Source: Streptomyces sindenensis
GTDB taxonomy: Bacteria; Actinomycetota; Actinomycetes; Streptomycetales; Streptomycetaceae
Assembly: GCF_014649035.1 (NCBI RefSeq)
Contig: NZ_BMSG01000021.1
Location: 1-64,000, forward strand
DNA: 64,000 nucleotides
Reading direction: 5' to 3'
This document shows positions 41,805-49,443 of the stretch, one piece after another. Below the pieces are notes generated by a model, which saw only the letters and a program-made list of their open reading frames with translations, had not been told where the DNA came from and searched no databases. A program made the translations under genes and the position numbers. Position 1 is the stretch's first letter. The number at the start of each line of letters is the position of its first letter.

Positions 41805-42335
41805 CTCGGCGGGCCGGCTTCCCATCGCGGCGGCGAAAGCGTCGGGGTCGCCGTCGTAACCGCGCACGGCCGACCGGAAGCCCCAGGGGCCCGAGCCGTC
41901 CCGGGTGAACTCCCCGACGACCGCCGCGGTCGCCCAGGCCACGCCGGAGAAGTCGTCCGCCGCCAGCTTCGTGTAGCCCTCGGCGATCTCCATCGCCGTG
42001 CTCCCTATGGCGCCGAAGGTCTTGTGGCCGTCGCGCTGCTGGATGGCGACACCGACCACCACCCGCCCGTACCGCTCGGCCAGCCGGTTCAGCTCGATGG
42101 TCATGACCTCGTCGAAGCCGAAGCCCTGGCCGGTCCGGCTGTCCCGGTTCAGCGTGATGGTGCCGTCCGGGGAGCGGCTGTCGAAGTGGACCAGGTAGGC
42201 GGGGGCGCCGTAGGGATCATCGGCCGGGTACGTCGCCGCGATGATGTCGAGGTCGTTGGCCGCCGCCCCGTGCGGGCTGGGGTCCCATTTGACCCGTACC
42301 TCGACCTTCTCGATGTCCTTGTTCGGAGTGCTCAA
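41799..42335 (-). CDS. TerD-family protein
   Basis: 178 aa calcium-binding TerD-fold protein, associated in other bacteria with tellurite resistance and membrane/phage stress. Motifs: KVEVRVKWDPSPHGAAANDLD, DSRSPDGTITLNRDSRTGQG and WGFRSAVRGYDGDPDAFAAA. Asp-rich loops DLD and DGD fit calcium sites. No standard start gives a full domain with a ribosome-binding site. TTG 42335 (LSTPNKDIEKV) lies 4 nt after GGGGAG and fits the family N-terminus. It is an orphan: no terA-C or terZ neighbours. Confidence 0.82.
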   Translation of the reverse strand: MSTPNKDIEKVEVRVKWDPSPHGAAANDLDIIAATYPADDPYGAPAYLVHFDSRSPDGTITLNRDSRTGQGFGFDEVMTIELNRLAERYGRVVVGVAIQQRDGHKTFGAIGSTAMEIAEGYTKLAADDFSGVAWATAAVVGEFTRDGSGPWGFRSAVRGYDGDPDAFAAAMGSRPAEG

Positions 42336-42595
42336 GAAACTCCCCTCCCGGCCGACGGCCCACGGGCCGTTCTCCTCACCCGATACACGACTGACCCGAT
42401 CATGTACGGAACCGGCCGCCGAACCAACTGCCCCGGAATCGGACGGCGGATTCGGGCCATTCGACGTCCGTGGCCGCATTCTCAGTGGGGGATCCTGCGC
42501 GGCGGGCGCTGCCGGACCTGCTCGTGGAACGACCGGTTCGGGTGCACTCCCGGGGACCGTGACGCGTGCCACGTTCCGCGCCGTACGATGGCGCG

Positions 42596-43201
42596 GTGCT
42601 GGTGAAGTGGATTCGCTGTTCGGTGGTGGACCGTCACGGTTTCGAACGGGGGCAGCGGAAGTGGGCGGGGTTGGTCGGTGAGCCGGGGTTCCGGGGACAG
42701 AGCGGCGGGTGGAGCCGGACGCGCCCCGAAGTCGCCCATGTCTTCGCGTTCTGGGAGAACCGCGTCTTCTACGACTCCTTCATGGCCCGCGGTCACGACC
42801 GGCTGGCGGCCGGGCAGTCGGGCATGTTCCGCGACATGCAGGTCACGCTCTTCGAGCGTCGCTTCGACGTGAAGACGGGCTTCGAGCCCCACTTCGCGGA
42901 GGCGGACGTCGCCAGGGTCGCGCACAGCCGGGTGCACGAGGACCGGGCCGAGCACTTCGTGCTGATGCAGCAGCAGGTCTGGAATCCCGCCATGGCCGGA
43001 TCGCCCGGCATGCTGCGCGGCGTGTTCGGCGAGGCACCGGGCAACGAGTTCCTCGCGCTGTCCCTGTGGAAGTCGAGCGCCGAGCGCGGCAAGTACCGCG
43101 CGGCCGGGGCCGAGCGGCTGGCGGCCCGCGCGCAGATCGAGACGGACGTGATCGAGCTGACGGGCGACGTCGTGGAACTGGAACCGTCCTGGACGGTGTG
43201 A
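42596..43201 (+). CDS. YdbC-like DUF4937 protein
   Basis: 201 aa. Two related halves suggest an antibiotic-monooxygenase-like ferredoxin fold. VKWIRCSVVDRHGFERGQRK, GGWSRTRPEVAHVFAFWEN and GHDRLAAGQ match the DUF4937/YdbC pattern; the second half has HVLMQQQVWNPAMAG-like features (FVLMQQQVWNPAM) and FLALSLWKSSAERGKYRA. The function is unknown. GTG 42596 is 6 nt after TACGAT, so it is probably leaderless. It is divergent from the TerD gene. Confidence 0.7.
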   Translation: MLVKWIRCSVVDRHGFERGQRKWAGLVGEPGFRGQSGGWSRTRPEVAHVFAFWENRVFYDSFMARGHDRLAAGQSGMFRDMQVTLFERRFDVKTGFEPHFAEADVARVAHSRVHEDRAEHFVLMQQQVWNPAMAGSPGMLRGVFGEAPGNEFLALSLWKSSAERGKYRAAGAERLAARAQIETDVIELTGDVVELEPSWTV

Positions 43202-43296
43202 CCCCGGGCGGTCTGCTCATGGGCGGTGCGACCCGCGCCGCGCCCTCCTGCCGCCCCGACCGGTCGTGCGGGTCCGATCCGTTCTAGGCTCGGGAC

Positions 43297-43956
43297 ATGG
43301 CACGACCGCAGCGCATTGTCCTCGTCCGGCACGGTGAGTCCGAGGGCAACGCCGACGACACGGTGTACGAGCGGGAGCCCGACCACGCGCTCCGGCTCAC
43401 CGCCACCGGTCTGCGGCAGGCCCGGGAGACCGGGGAGGAACTGCGCGAGCGGTTCGGCGACGAGCGGGTGAGCGTCTACATCTCGCCCTACCGCCGCACC
43501 CACGAGACGTTCCGGGCCTTCGACCTCGATCCGGCGCGCGTCCGGGTCCGCGAGGAGCCCCGGCTGCGCGAGCAGGACTGGGGCAACTGGCAGGACCGGG
43601 ACGACGTACGGCTGCAGAAGGCCTACCGGGACGCCTACGGGCACTTCTTCTACCGCTTCGCCCAGGGCGAGTCCGGCGCCGACGTCTACGACCGGGTGGG
43701 GGCGTTCCTGGAGAGCCTGCACCGGAGCTTCGAGGAGACGGACCACCCGGAGAACGTCCTGCTGGTCACCCACGGACTGACGATGCGGCTGTTCTGCATG
43801 CGCTGGTTCCACTGGTCGGTCGCGGAGTTCGAGTCGCTGTCCAATCCGGGCAACGGCGAGACGCGGACGCTGCTGCTGGGCAAGAACGGCCGCTACACCC
43901 TCGACCGGCCCTTTCAGCGCTGGCGGAACCCTGAACCGTACGGCCGCACCGGTTAG
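43297..43956 (+). CDS. Histidine phosphatase (phosphoglycerate mutase-like)
   Basis: 219 aa. The catalytic RHG motif is LVRHGESEGN; the second histidine is in VLLVTHGLTMRLF. The Arg in YISPYRRTHET and the Glu in EEPRLREQDWGNWQD complete the pocket. No substrate can be assigned. ATG 43297 is 6 nt after TAGGCT, suggesting a leaderless transcript. The stop overlaps the -10-like TAGAGT of the next gene. Confidence 0.9.
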   Translation: MARPQRIVLVRHGESEGNADDTVYEREPDHALRLTATGLRQARETGEELRERFGDERVSVYISPYRRTHETFRAFDLDPARVRVREEPRLREQDWGNWQDRDDVRLQKAYRDAYGHFFYRFAQGESGADVYDRVGAFLESLHRSFEETDHPENVLLVTHGLTMRLFCMRWFHWSVAEFESLSNPGNGETRTLLLGKNGRYTLDRPFQRWRNPEPYGRTG

Positions 43957-43968
43957 AGTGGCTGTGCG

Positions 43969-44877
43969 ATGACCGCTGATTCTGCTTCCGCGCGGCGCTT
44001 CGAACGCGCCCTGGCCAGCCTGCGTGGGCTGTCCGTGGGAGACGCCCTGGGCTCCCAGTTCTTCGTTCCGGCCAACTACCCCCTGCTGAAACAGCGGGCC
44101 CTGCCGCCCGGGCCCTGGCAGTGGACCGACGACACCGAGATGGCCTGCTCGGTCCTCGCCGTGCTCGCCGACCACGGCCGTATCGACCAGGACGCGCTCG
44201 CCCGCTCCTTCGCCGAACACCACGACTTCGACCGCGGCTACGGCCCCGCCGTCAACCGGCTCCTCCGGCTCGTACGGGAGGGCGGCGACTGGCGGGAACT
44301 GTCGTCGTCGCTGTTCAAGGGCCAGGGCTCCTGGGGCAACGGTTCGGCGATGCGCATCGCCCCGCTCGGCGCCTGGTACGCGGACGATCCGGAGCAGGCG
44401 ACGCACCAGGCGGAGATCTCGTCGTACCCCACCCACCAGCACCGTGAGGCCGTCGTGGGGGCGATGGCCGTGGCCGCCGCAGCGTCGCTCGCCGCCGCTC
44501 CCGGCGGACAGCCCAGCCCCGAGGACCTCCTCGACGGCGTCATCGCGCTCGTGCCCCGCAGCGCCGTCGGCGCGGGGCTGCGCCGGGCCCGCGACATGCT
44601 GGACTACCAGGACGCGGGGACGGTCGCCGCGGTCCTCGGCAACGGCCGCCGGACCAGCGCCCACGACACCGTGCCGTTCGCACTCTGGTCGGCCGCCAGG
44701 AGCCTCGGGAACTACGAGGAGGCGTTCTGGGTGACGGCCCAGGCGGGCGGCGACGTCGACACGACGTGCGCCATCGTCGGCGGTGTCGTCGCGTCGGGCG
44801 AGACCGGAGCACCGCCCTCCGGCTGGCTGGCGCAGACCGAGGAGCCACCGGCGTGGATGGCCCCGTCCCCGCGCTGA
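43969..44877 (+). CDS. ADP-ribosylglycohydrolase family protein
   Basis: 302 aa DraG/ARH-type hydrolase that would remove ADP-ribose from proteins or small molecules. Magnesium-binding motifs: WTDDTEMACSVL, GNGSAMRIAPLG, and GGDVDTTCAIVGG, with the leader GLSVGDALGSQF. All key aspartates are present. ATG 43969 begins 12 bp after the phosphatase stop. No ADP-ribosyltransferase gene is nearby. Confidence 0.9.
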   Translation: MTADSASARRFERALASLRGLSVGDALGSQFFVPANYPLLKQRALPPGPWQWTDDTEMACSVLAVLADHGRIDQDALARSFAEHHDFDRGYGPAVNRLLRLVREGGDWRELSSSLFKGQGSWGNGSAMRIAPLGAWYADDPEQATHQAEISSYPTHQHREAVVGAMAVAAAASLAAAPGGQPSPEDLLDGVIALVPRSAVGAGLRRARDMLDYQDAGTVAAVLGNGRRTSAHDTVPFALWSAARSLGNYEEAFWVTAQAGGDVDTTCAIVGGVVASGETGAPPSGWLAQTEEPPAWMAPSPR

Positions 44878-45073
44878 GCCATCCGCTCCTCTGCCGAGGA
44901 CCCCTCTGTCACGGTCCTGCCACAGGATCACTCTGCGTATCCGCGAACGCGGGTTCGGGACTACTCTTTCGGCCACGCCGCCCCTGGTTGATCTTGAGGG
45001 CGCGCGCCGAATGAGACACCGGGCCGGGCGTACGGCCGTGGGCCGCGCCCGGAACCGGTGGGGGAGGGGTCCC

Positions 45074-46912
45074 ATGTCCGATCAGCCGTCCGAGGCGTCC
45101 AGACCGCCGGAACAGCCGGCGGAAGCCGGCACACCACCGGAGCCGCGACCGGAACCGCAAGCACCGGCGTCCACAGAGAACGCCGGAACCACCGCGCCCG
45201 CCAGCACCACAGCGACCGCCGAGACCACCAGGACGACAGCGACCGCCACGACCGCCGAGGCCGCCAAAACCACCGCGCCCGCCGAGGCCACCGCGCACCC
45301 CGGCACGCCGGCAGGCGCGGGCACGCCGGCTGCCGGGCCCGGCAACCCCTGGCAGTACGGTGCGGGGTCGCCCGGAGCCAAGAACAGCACGGGCGACGGT
45401 GTGACCGCCCGGCTCCGGCCACCCGCTCCGCCCCTGATGCGCTCCGCCGTGCTCTGGTCGGCTCTGGCCACCGCCGTCCTGAGCGCGCTCTTCCTGGGCG
45501 ACGGGCTCGGGGTGAACCTGCTGATCGTGGCCGTGCCCGCCGCGCTGGCGGCGTTCTTCGCCGCGCGGTCGGCGGGCCGTCGGCTGCGGCCCTGGACCGT
45601 GACCTGGGCGGTCGGTGGCCTCGCGCTGCTCGCCGTGCCCGCGCTCCGTGACGCGGGCTGGCCCACCTTCCTGGCCGTGGTCTCCGCCTTCGCGCTCGGC
45701 TCGCTGGCGCTGCACGGCAGCCGGAGCTGGCTGGGGGTCATGATCGGCTCGCTGGGCCTGTTCGACGCGGTCGTCCCCGGCATCATCTGGGGCGTACGCG
45801 GGGTACGCGCCCGCGCCGACGGCTCCCGGGCGCGCTGGGGCACGGCCCTGCGCACCACGGCGGTGGCCGTCGTGCTGCTGGTGGTCTTCGGGACGCTCTT
45901 CGCGAGCGCGGACGCCGCCTTCGCCGACCTGCTGGGCAACCTCACGCCCGACGTCTCGCTCGGCGAGGGCCCCTGGCGGATCTTCCTCTTCGCGCTCGGT
46001 CTGGCTGGTGCGCTCGCCGCCGCCCACACCGCGGCCGCCCCGGTGCGCTGGGACGGGATCACCGTTTCCCCCGGCAAACCCCGGGGACGGATTGAGTGGG
46101 CCCTCCCGCTGATCGTGCTCAACCTGCTCTTCGCCGCGTTCATCGCCCTCCAGCTCGTCGTCCTCCTCGGGGGTTACGAGAAGGTGCGGGCGGAGACCGG
46201 GCTCGACCACGCCGAGTACGCCCGCCAGGGCTTCTGGCAGCTGCTGTGGGCCACCCTGCTCACCCTTCTCGTCATCGCCCTCGCTCTGCGCTGGGCCCCG
46301 CGCGGCGGCAGCCGGGACCGGACCCTGGTGCGCGCCGTCCTCGGCACCCTCTGCGTGCTCACCCTCGTCGTCGTCGCCTCGGCGCTGCGCCGCATGGACC
46401 TGTACGTCGACGAGTACGGACTCACCAGGCTCCGGATATCCGTGGCCGCGATGGAGCTCTGGCTCGGGGTGGTGCTGGTCCTGATCCTGGCGGCCGGGGT
46501 CTTCGGGGCACGGTTCCTGCCCCGGGCCATCGCGGTGAGCGCGGCGGCCGGGGTCCTGGCCTTCGGACTGCTCTCGCCGGACGGACTGATCGCCGAGCAG
46601 AACGTCCAGCGCTTCGAGGCCCGCGAGTCCGCCGGCATCGACATCGACTACGTCAAGGACCTCTCCGCCGACGCCGTACCGGCCCTGGACCGACTGCCCG
46701 AACCGGAACGCTCCTGTGCGCTGCGGATCATCCAGCGCGAGGTTCTCCACGACGACACCCCCTGGTACGCGACCAGCTGGGGCGAGGCGCGGGCGAGGGA
46801 GATCCTGAACAAGCGCCCGGTGCAGGGCGACGGCCGGGACTGCTACCGCCTCGGCACCAACGGGGTACGCGACGGCTACGAGCCGGACGACGACGGCTAC
46901 GACCCGTACTGA
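45074..46912 (+). CDS. DUF4173 multi-pass membrane protein
   Basis: 612 aa. The N-terminal ~115 residues are Thr/Ala/Pro-rich (repeats such as TTATAETTRTTATATTA) and probably disordered. About 10-11 hydrophobic segments follow, for example VLWSALATAVLSALFLGDGL and FWQLLWATLLTLLVIALAL. A soluble C-terminal part (~90 residues) ends in an acidic DGYEPDDDGYDPY tail. The pattern matches DUF4173, of unknown function. ATG 45074 follows GGGGAGGGG. Confidence 0.75.
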   Translation: MSDQPSEASRPPEQPAEAGTPPEPRPEPQAPASTENAGTTAPASTTATAETTRTTATATTAEAAKTTAPAEATAHPGTPAGAGTPAAGPGNPWQYGAGSPGAKNSTGDGVTARLRPPAPPLMRSAVLWSALATAVLSALFLGDGLGVNLLIVAVPAALAAFFAARSAGRRLRPWTVTWAVGGLALLAVPALRDAGWPTFLAVVSAFALGSLALHGSRSWLGVMIGSLGLFDAVVPGIIWGVRGVRARADGSRARWGTALRTTAVAVVLLVVFGTLFASADAAFADLLGNLTPDVSLGEGPWRIFLFALGLAGALAAAHTAAAPVRWDGITVSPGKPRGRIEWALPLIVLNLLFAAFIALQLVVLLGGYEKVRAETGLDHAEYARQGFWQLLWATLLTLLVIALALRWAPRGGSRDRTLVRAVLGTLCVLTLVVVASALRRMDLYVDEYGLTRLRISVAAMELWLGVVLVLILAAGVFGARFLPRAIAVSAAAGVLAFGLLSPDGLIAEQNVQRFEARESAGIDIDYVKDLSADAVPALDRLPEPERSCALRIIQREVLHDDTPWYATSWGEARAREILNKRPVQGDGRDCYRLGTNGVRDGYEPDDDGYDPY

Positions 46913-46996
46913 GCGACGGCTTCGAGAGCGGCGCCGCCGCTCCGGACCGCCGCGGCCTCTGAGCCCACGGGCCCCTCTGACTCCCCTGTTTGCCCT

Positions 46997-47028
46997 GGGG
47001 TCGGAGGGCCCGCAGGCCCTCTGACCCC
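46997..47028 (+). terminator. Terminator after the DUF4173 gene
   Basis: A 14-bp stem with one G-U pair: GGGGTCGGAGGGCC (46997-47010) with GGCCCTCTGACCCC (47015-47028), loop CGCA. Confidence 0.75.
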
Positions 47029-47108
47029 GCCCTCGATGGCTGATTCGCAGTAAGCACGGTGCCCCGGGGTGTTGCTGCCGTGGCTCTCGGCGTACGCTGG
47101 CTGGCGCC

Positions 47109-47819
47109 ATGCCGTACGAACCACCCACGCACACCGTCGAGCGCTCGATTCGCGCTACCACCGGTGCCAGGACCGTCGCCGGTGTCGATGAGGTCGGACG
47201 CGGCGCTTGGGCCGGACCCGTCACCGTGTGCGCGGCGATCACCGGTCTGCGCCGACCGCCCGAAGGTCTCACCGATTCCAAGCTGTTGACCCCGCGGCGG
47301 CGTGCCGAGCTCGAACCCGTGCTGCGGAGCTGGGTCACCGCCTATGCCCTGGGCGACGCCTCGCCGCAGGAGATCGACGACCTCGGGATGACCGCCGCTC
47401 TCCGGCTCGCCGCCGTGCGCGCCCTGGAAGGGCTGCCGGTCCGTCCCGACGCGGTGATACTCGACGGCAAGCATGACTACCTGGGCGTTCCCTGGAAGGT
47501 CCGCACCGTGATCAAGGGCGATCAGTCCTGTATCGCGGTCGCGGCGGCCTCGGTGATCGCCAAGGTGCACCGTGACCGGATGATGGCCGAGCTCGGTGCC
47601 GCGTCCGAGGACTGCGTCGACTTCGCCTTCGACGCCAACGCGGGATATCCCTCGCCCGTGCACCGGGCCGCGCTGGAGGAGCGGGGGCCGACGGCCCATC
47701 ACCGCCTCTCCTGGTCGTACCTGGACGCGCTGCCCCGGTGGCAGCACCTGAAGAAGGTCCGTATTTCCGCCGAGGCGGCCGCACTCGAAAGCGGGGGCCA
47801 GCTCGGCTTCGAATTCTGA
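47109..47819 (+). CDS. rnhB: Ribonuclease HII
   Basis: 236 aa, cleaves RNA in RNA/DNA hybrids and at misincorporated ribonucleotides. The active-site DEDD residues are D and E in GVDEVGRGAWAGPV, D in AVILDGKHDYL, and a later D in VHRDRMMAEL. The PSPVHRAALEERGPTAHHRLSW motif is typical. ATG 47109 lies 10 nt after TACGCT (47093-47098), a short leader without an obvious ribosome-binding site. Confidence 0.94.
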   Translation: MPYEPPTHTVERSIRATTGARTVAGVDEVGRGAWAGPVTVCAAITGLRRPPEGLTDSKLLTPRRRAELEPVLRSWVTAYALGDASPQEIDDLGMTAALRLAAVRALEGLPVRPDAVILDGKHDYLGVPWKVRTVIKGDQSCIAVAAASVIAKVHRDRMMAELGAASEDCVDFAFDANAGYPSPVHRAALEERGPTAHHRLSWSYLDALPRWQHLKKVRISAEAAALESGGQLGFEF

Positions 47820-47886
47820 TCGCGCGCACGCGCCCCTTTTACCGGCGCCGACGACCTCGGCGTCCGACACCACCCAGACCACCGTC

Positions 47887-48522
47887 ATGCCTCTGATCTC
47901 CGAGGAGCCTCAGATTCCCGAGAGCGCCCAGGGTCCCCGCGTCACTCCGGCCGCCGGCCGCACCGCGCCGACCCCTCGTCCCGTACCCGGCCCGCGTTCA
48001 GCGGCCACCCCGCGTCCCGGCCGCCCGGGCCCCGGCCCCGCGCGTCCCGCGCCCCCGGCGCAGCGCGCCCACCCCGCCCCCGCGGCTCCGGTACCGGCCC
48101 CCGCCCGTCCGAAGCCGACAGAGAATGGTTCCGCACCGCAGATCCAGCTGATCCCGGCCCCGGCGGCCGGTGCGCTCGACGCCGCCGAGGAAGCGGTCGA
48201 CCTGCTGCTGGAGTCCGGTCGCGCACCGGGCGACATCCTGGTCCTCACCACCGGCGAACAGCACCCGTGGGCCGCCCACGAGCTGTCCTTCGGCGAAGCC
48301 GCGTACTGGGCCCAGCACGACGCCGGCGACGACGTCTTCTTCGCCGACGTATCCGCGGCCGACCGGGCGGCGTCCCGGCCCGTGGTCGTCGTCGCGGTCA
48401 ACGGCGACGCCGACCGGACCGTGGCGCGCACCCTGCCCGTCGCCCGTGACCGCGCGGGCGCGCTGCTGATCGTCTGCGGGGACCCGCAGACGATCAACTC
48501 CGCACTCGGCGCCGGGGTCTGA
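47887..48522 (+). CDS. Uncharacterised proline-rich protein
   Basis: 211 aa, not recognised. Residues ~10-85 are Pro/Ala-rich (disordered). The C-terminal ~115 residues look globular: LDAAEEAVDLLLESGRAPGD, ILVLTTGEQHPWAAHELSFG, VVVVAVNGDADRTVARTLPV and ALLIVCGDPQTINSALG. Alternating hydrophobic strands suggest an alpha/beta fold, perhaps related to helicase C-terminal domains, but this is speculative. No Walker motif is present. It lies 67 bp after rnhB and ends at a strong terminator. Confidence 0.65.
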   Translation: MPLISEEPQIPESAQGPRVTPAAGRTAPTPRPVPGPRSAATPRPGRPGPGPARPAPPAQRAHPAPAAPVPAPARPKPTENGSAPQIQLIPAPAAGALDAAEEAVDLLLESGRAPGDILVLTTGEQHPWAAHELSFGEAAYWAQHDAGDDVFFADVSAADRAASRPVVVVAVNGDADRTVARTLPVARDRAGALLIVCGDPQTINSALGAGV

Positions 48523-48529
48523 GGCCCAT

Positions 48530-48579
48530 CCCGCCGGTGCTCCGGCCGCCCACGAGCGGGCGGCCGGAGCACCGGCGGG
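48530..48579. terminator. Strong bidirectional terminator
   Basis: A perfect 22-bp stem, 48530-48551 with 48558-48579 (core TCCGGCCGCCC / GGGCGGCCGGA), and a 6-nt loop. It lies between two convergent uncharacterised genes. Confidence 0.9.
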
Positions 48580-48584
48580 GGCGG

Positions 48585-49229
48585 TCAGCGGGCCGCCGTG
48601 CGACGCAGCGCCTCCACGGCTCCGCCGCCCGACCGGGTCGGTGCGGTCCGGTGGTCGCCGACGGAGACGGTGTCGGCCAGGAGCGAGGGCTCCGACAGCG
48701 AACTGGGCCGCCGCCCGCCCCTTCCCTCGCCGAGCACCTGCCAGCCTCCGCGGGTCAGCGTGATGTACGCGCCGCAGCGCAGCCCGTGCAGGGTGCAGGC
48801 GTCCCGCAGGCCCCACATCCACGCGCCGTCCTCCTCGGTCCACCGTTCGTCGCCGTCACGGCAGTACAGAAGTACCGCCGTACGGACCGGAGCGCGGCGG
48901 CGCAGATCGTGCGGGATGACCCGCCGCAACTGCACCAGCAGGGCGTTGCGGAACTCCCAGCCGTCCGCGGCCACCGTCGGCCGTCGGGCGAACGAGGCGC
49001 TCGCGGTGAGCCGTTCCTCATGGTCCAGGACCGCGACCACCGCGGTGGCCGGAGCCGGATGGTGCCGGGAGTGCAGCCCGCTGACCACTTCCCGGGGATT
49101 GCGCAGCAGAGGGATGCCCGCCGAGGCCCACTCCGCCGGCTCCAGCATCCGGGCAAGATGATTGGCGGAGCCGGCGGGAACCGAGGCCGATGTCGACGTG
49201 GCTGAGGACGGGGCGAATCCGAAGGTCAC
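48585..49229 (-). CDS. Uncharacterised conserved protein downstream of recQ
   Basis: 214 aa, not recognised. Strands such as TAVVAVLDHEERLTASASF and RTAVLLYCRDGDERWTEEDG with MWGLRDACTLHGLRCGAYIT suggest an alpha/beta core; LRCGAYITLTRGGW could close it. The C-terminus is Ser/Arg-rich. No signal peptide. GTG 49229 has GGGAGGACC immediately upstream. It is on the recQ strand about 215 bp downstream, so it may be a separate unit. The overall shape resembles RadC-like or DUF deaminase-fold proteins, without firm support. Confidence 0.6.
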   Translation of the reverse strand: MTFGFAPSSATSTSASVPAGSANHLARMLEPAEWASAGIPLLRNPREVVSGLHSRHHPAPATAVVAVLDHEERLTASASFARRPTVAADGWEFRNALLVQLRRVIPHDLRRRAPVRTAVLLYCRDGDERWTEEDGAWMWGLRDACTLHGLRCGAYITLTRGGWQVLGEGRGGRRPSSLSEPSLLADTVSVGDHRTAPTRSGGGAVEALRRTAAR

Positions 49230-49443
49230 GGTCCTCCCTTCGCTACGCGCCCACGGTGCGGGCAGGGTCGAGTGAGGGCGCGCCGCGGCACAGCCCTTCC
49301 GGGCCCGGCGAGAACTGTGCGGGGGCGCTTCCCATCCTCCCTGGCCTACCGGCAGGCGGCAACGAGCAATTGCTGAGGCTGACGGGTATCAGCCGGAATG
49401 ACACTGATATCCCTGCCCAGACCCGTCCGGGATGACGCCCCTG
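49230..49443. other. Region between recQ and the downstream gene, with a dyad
   Basis: GGGTATCAG (49384-49392) and CTGATATCCC (49404-49413) form an inverted repeat with one inserted base. It is about 155 bp upstream of the 48585-49229 gene and 30 bp past the recQ stop. It may be an operator or a weak terminator. Nothing else stands out. Confidence 0.4.
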
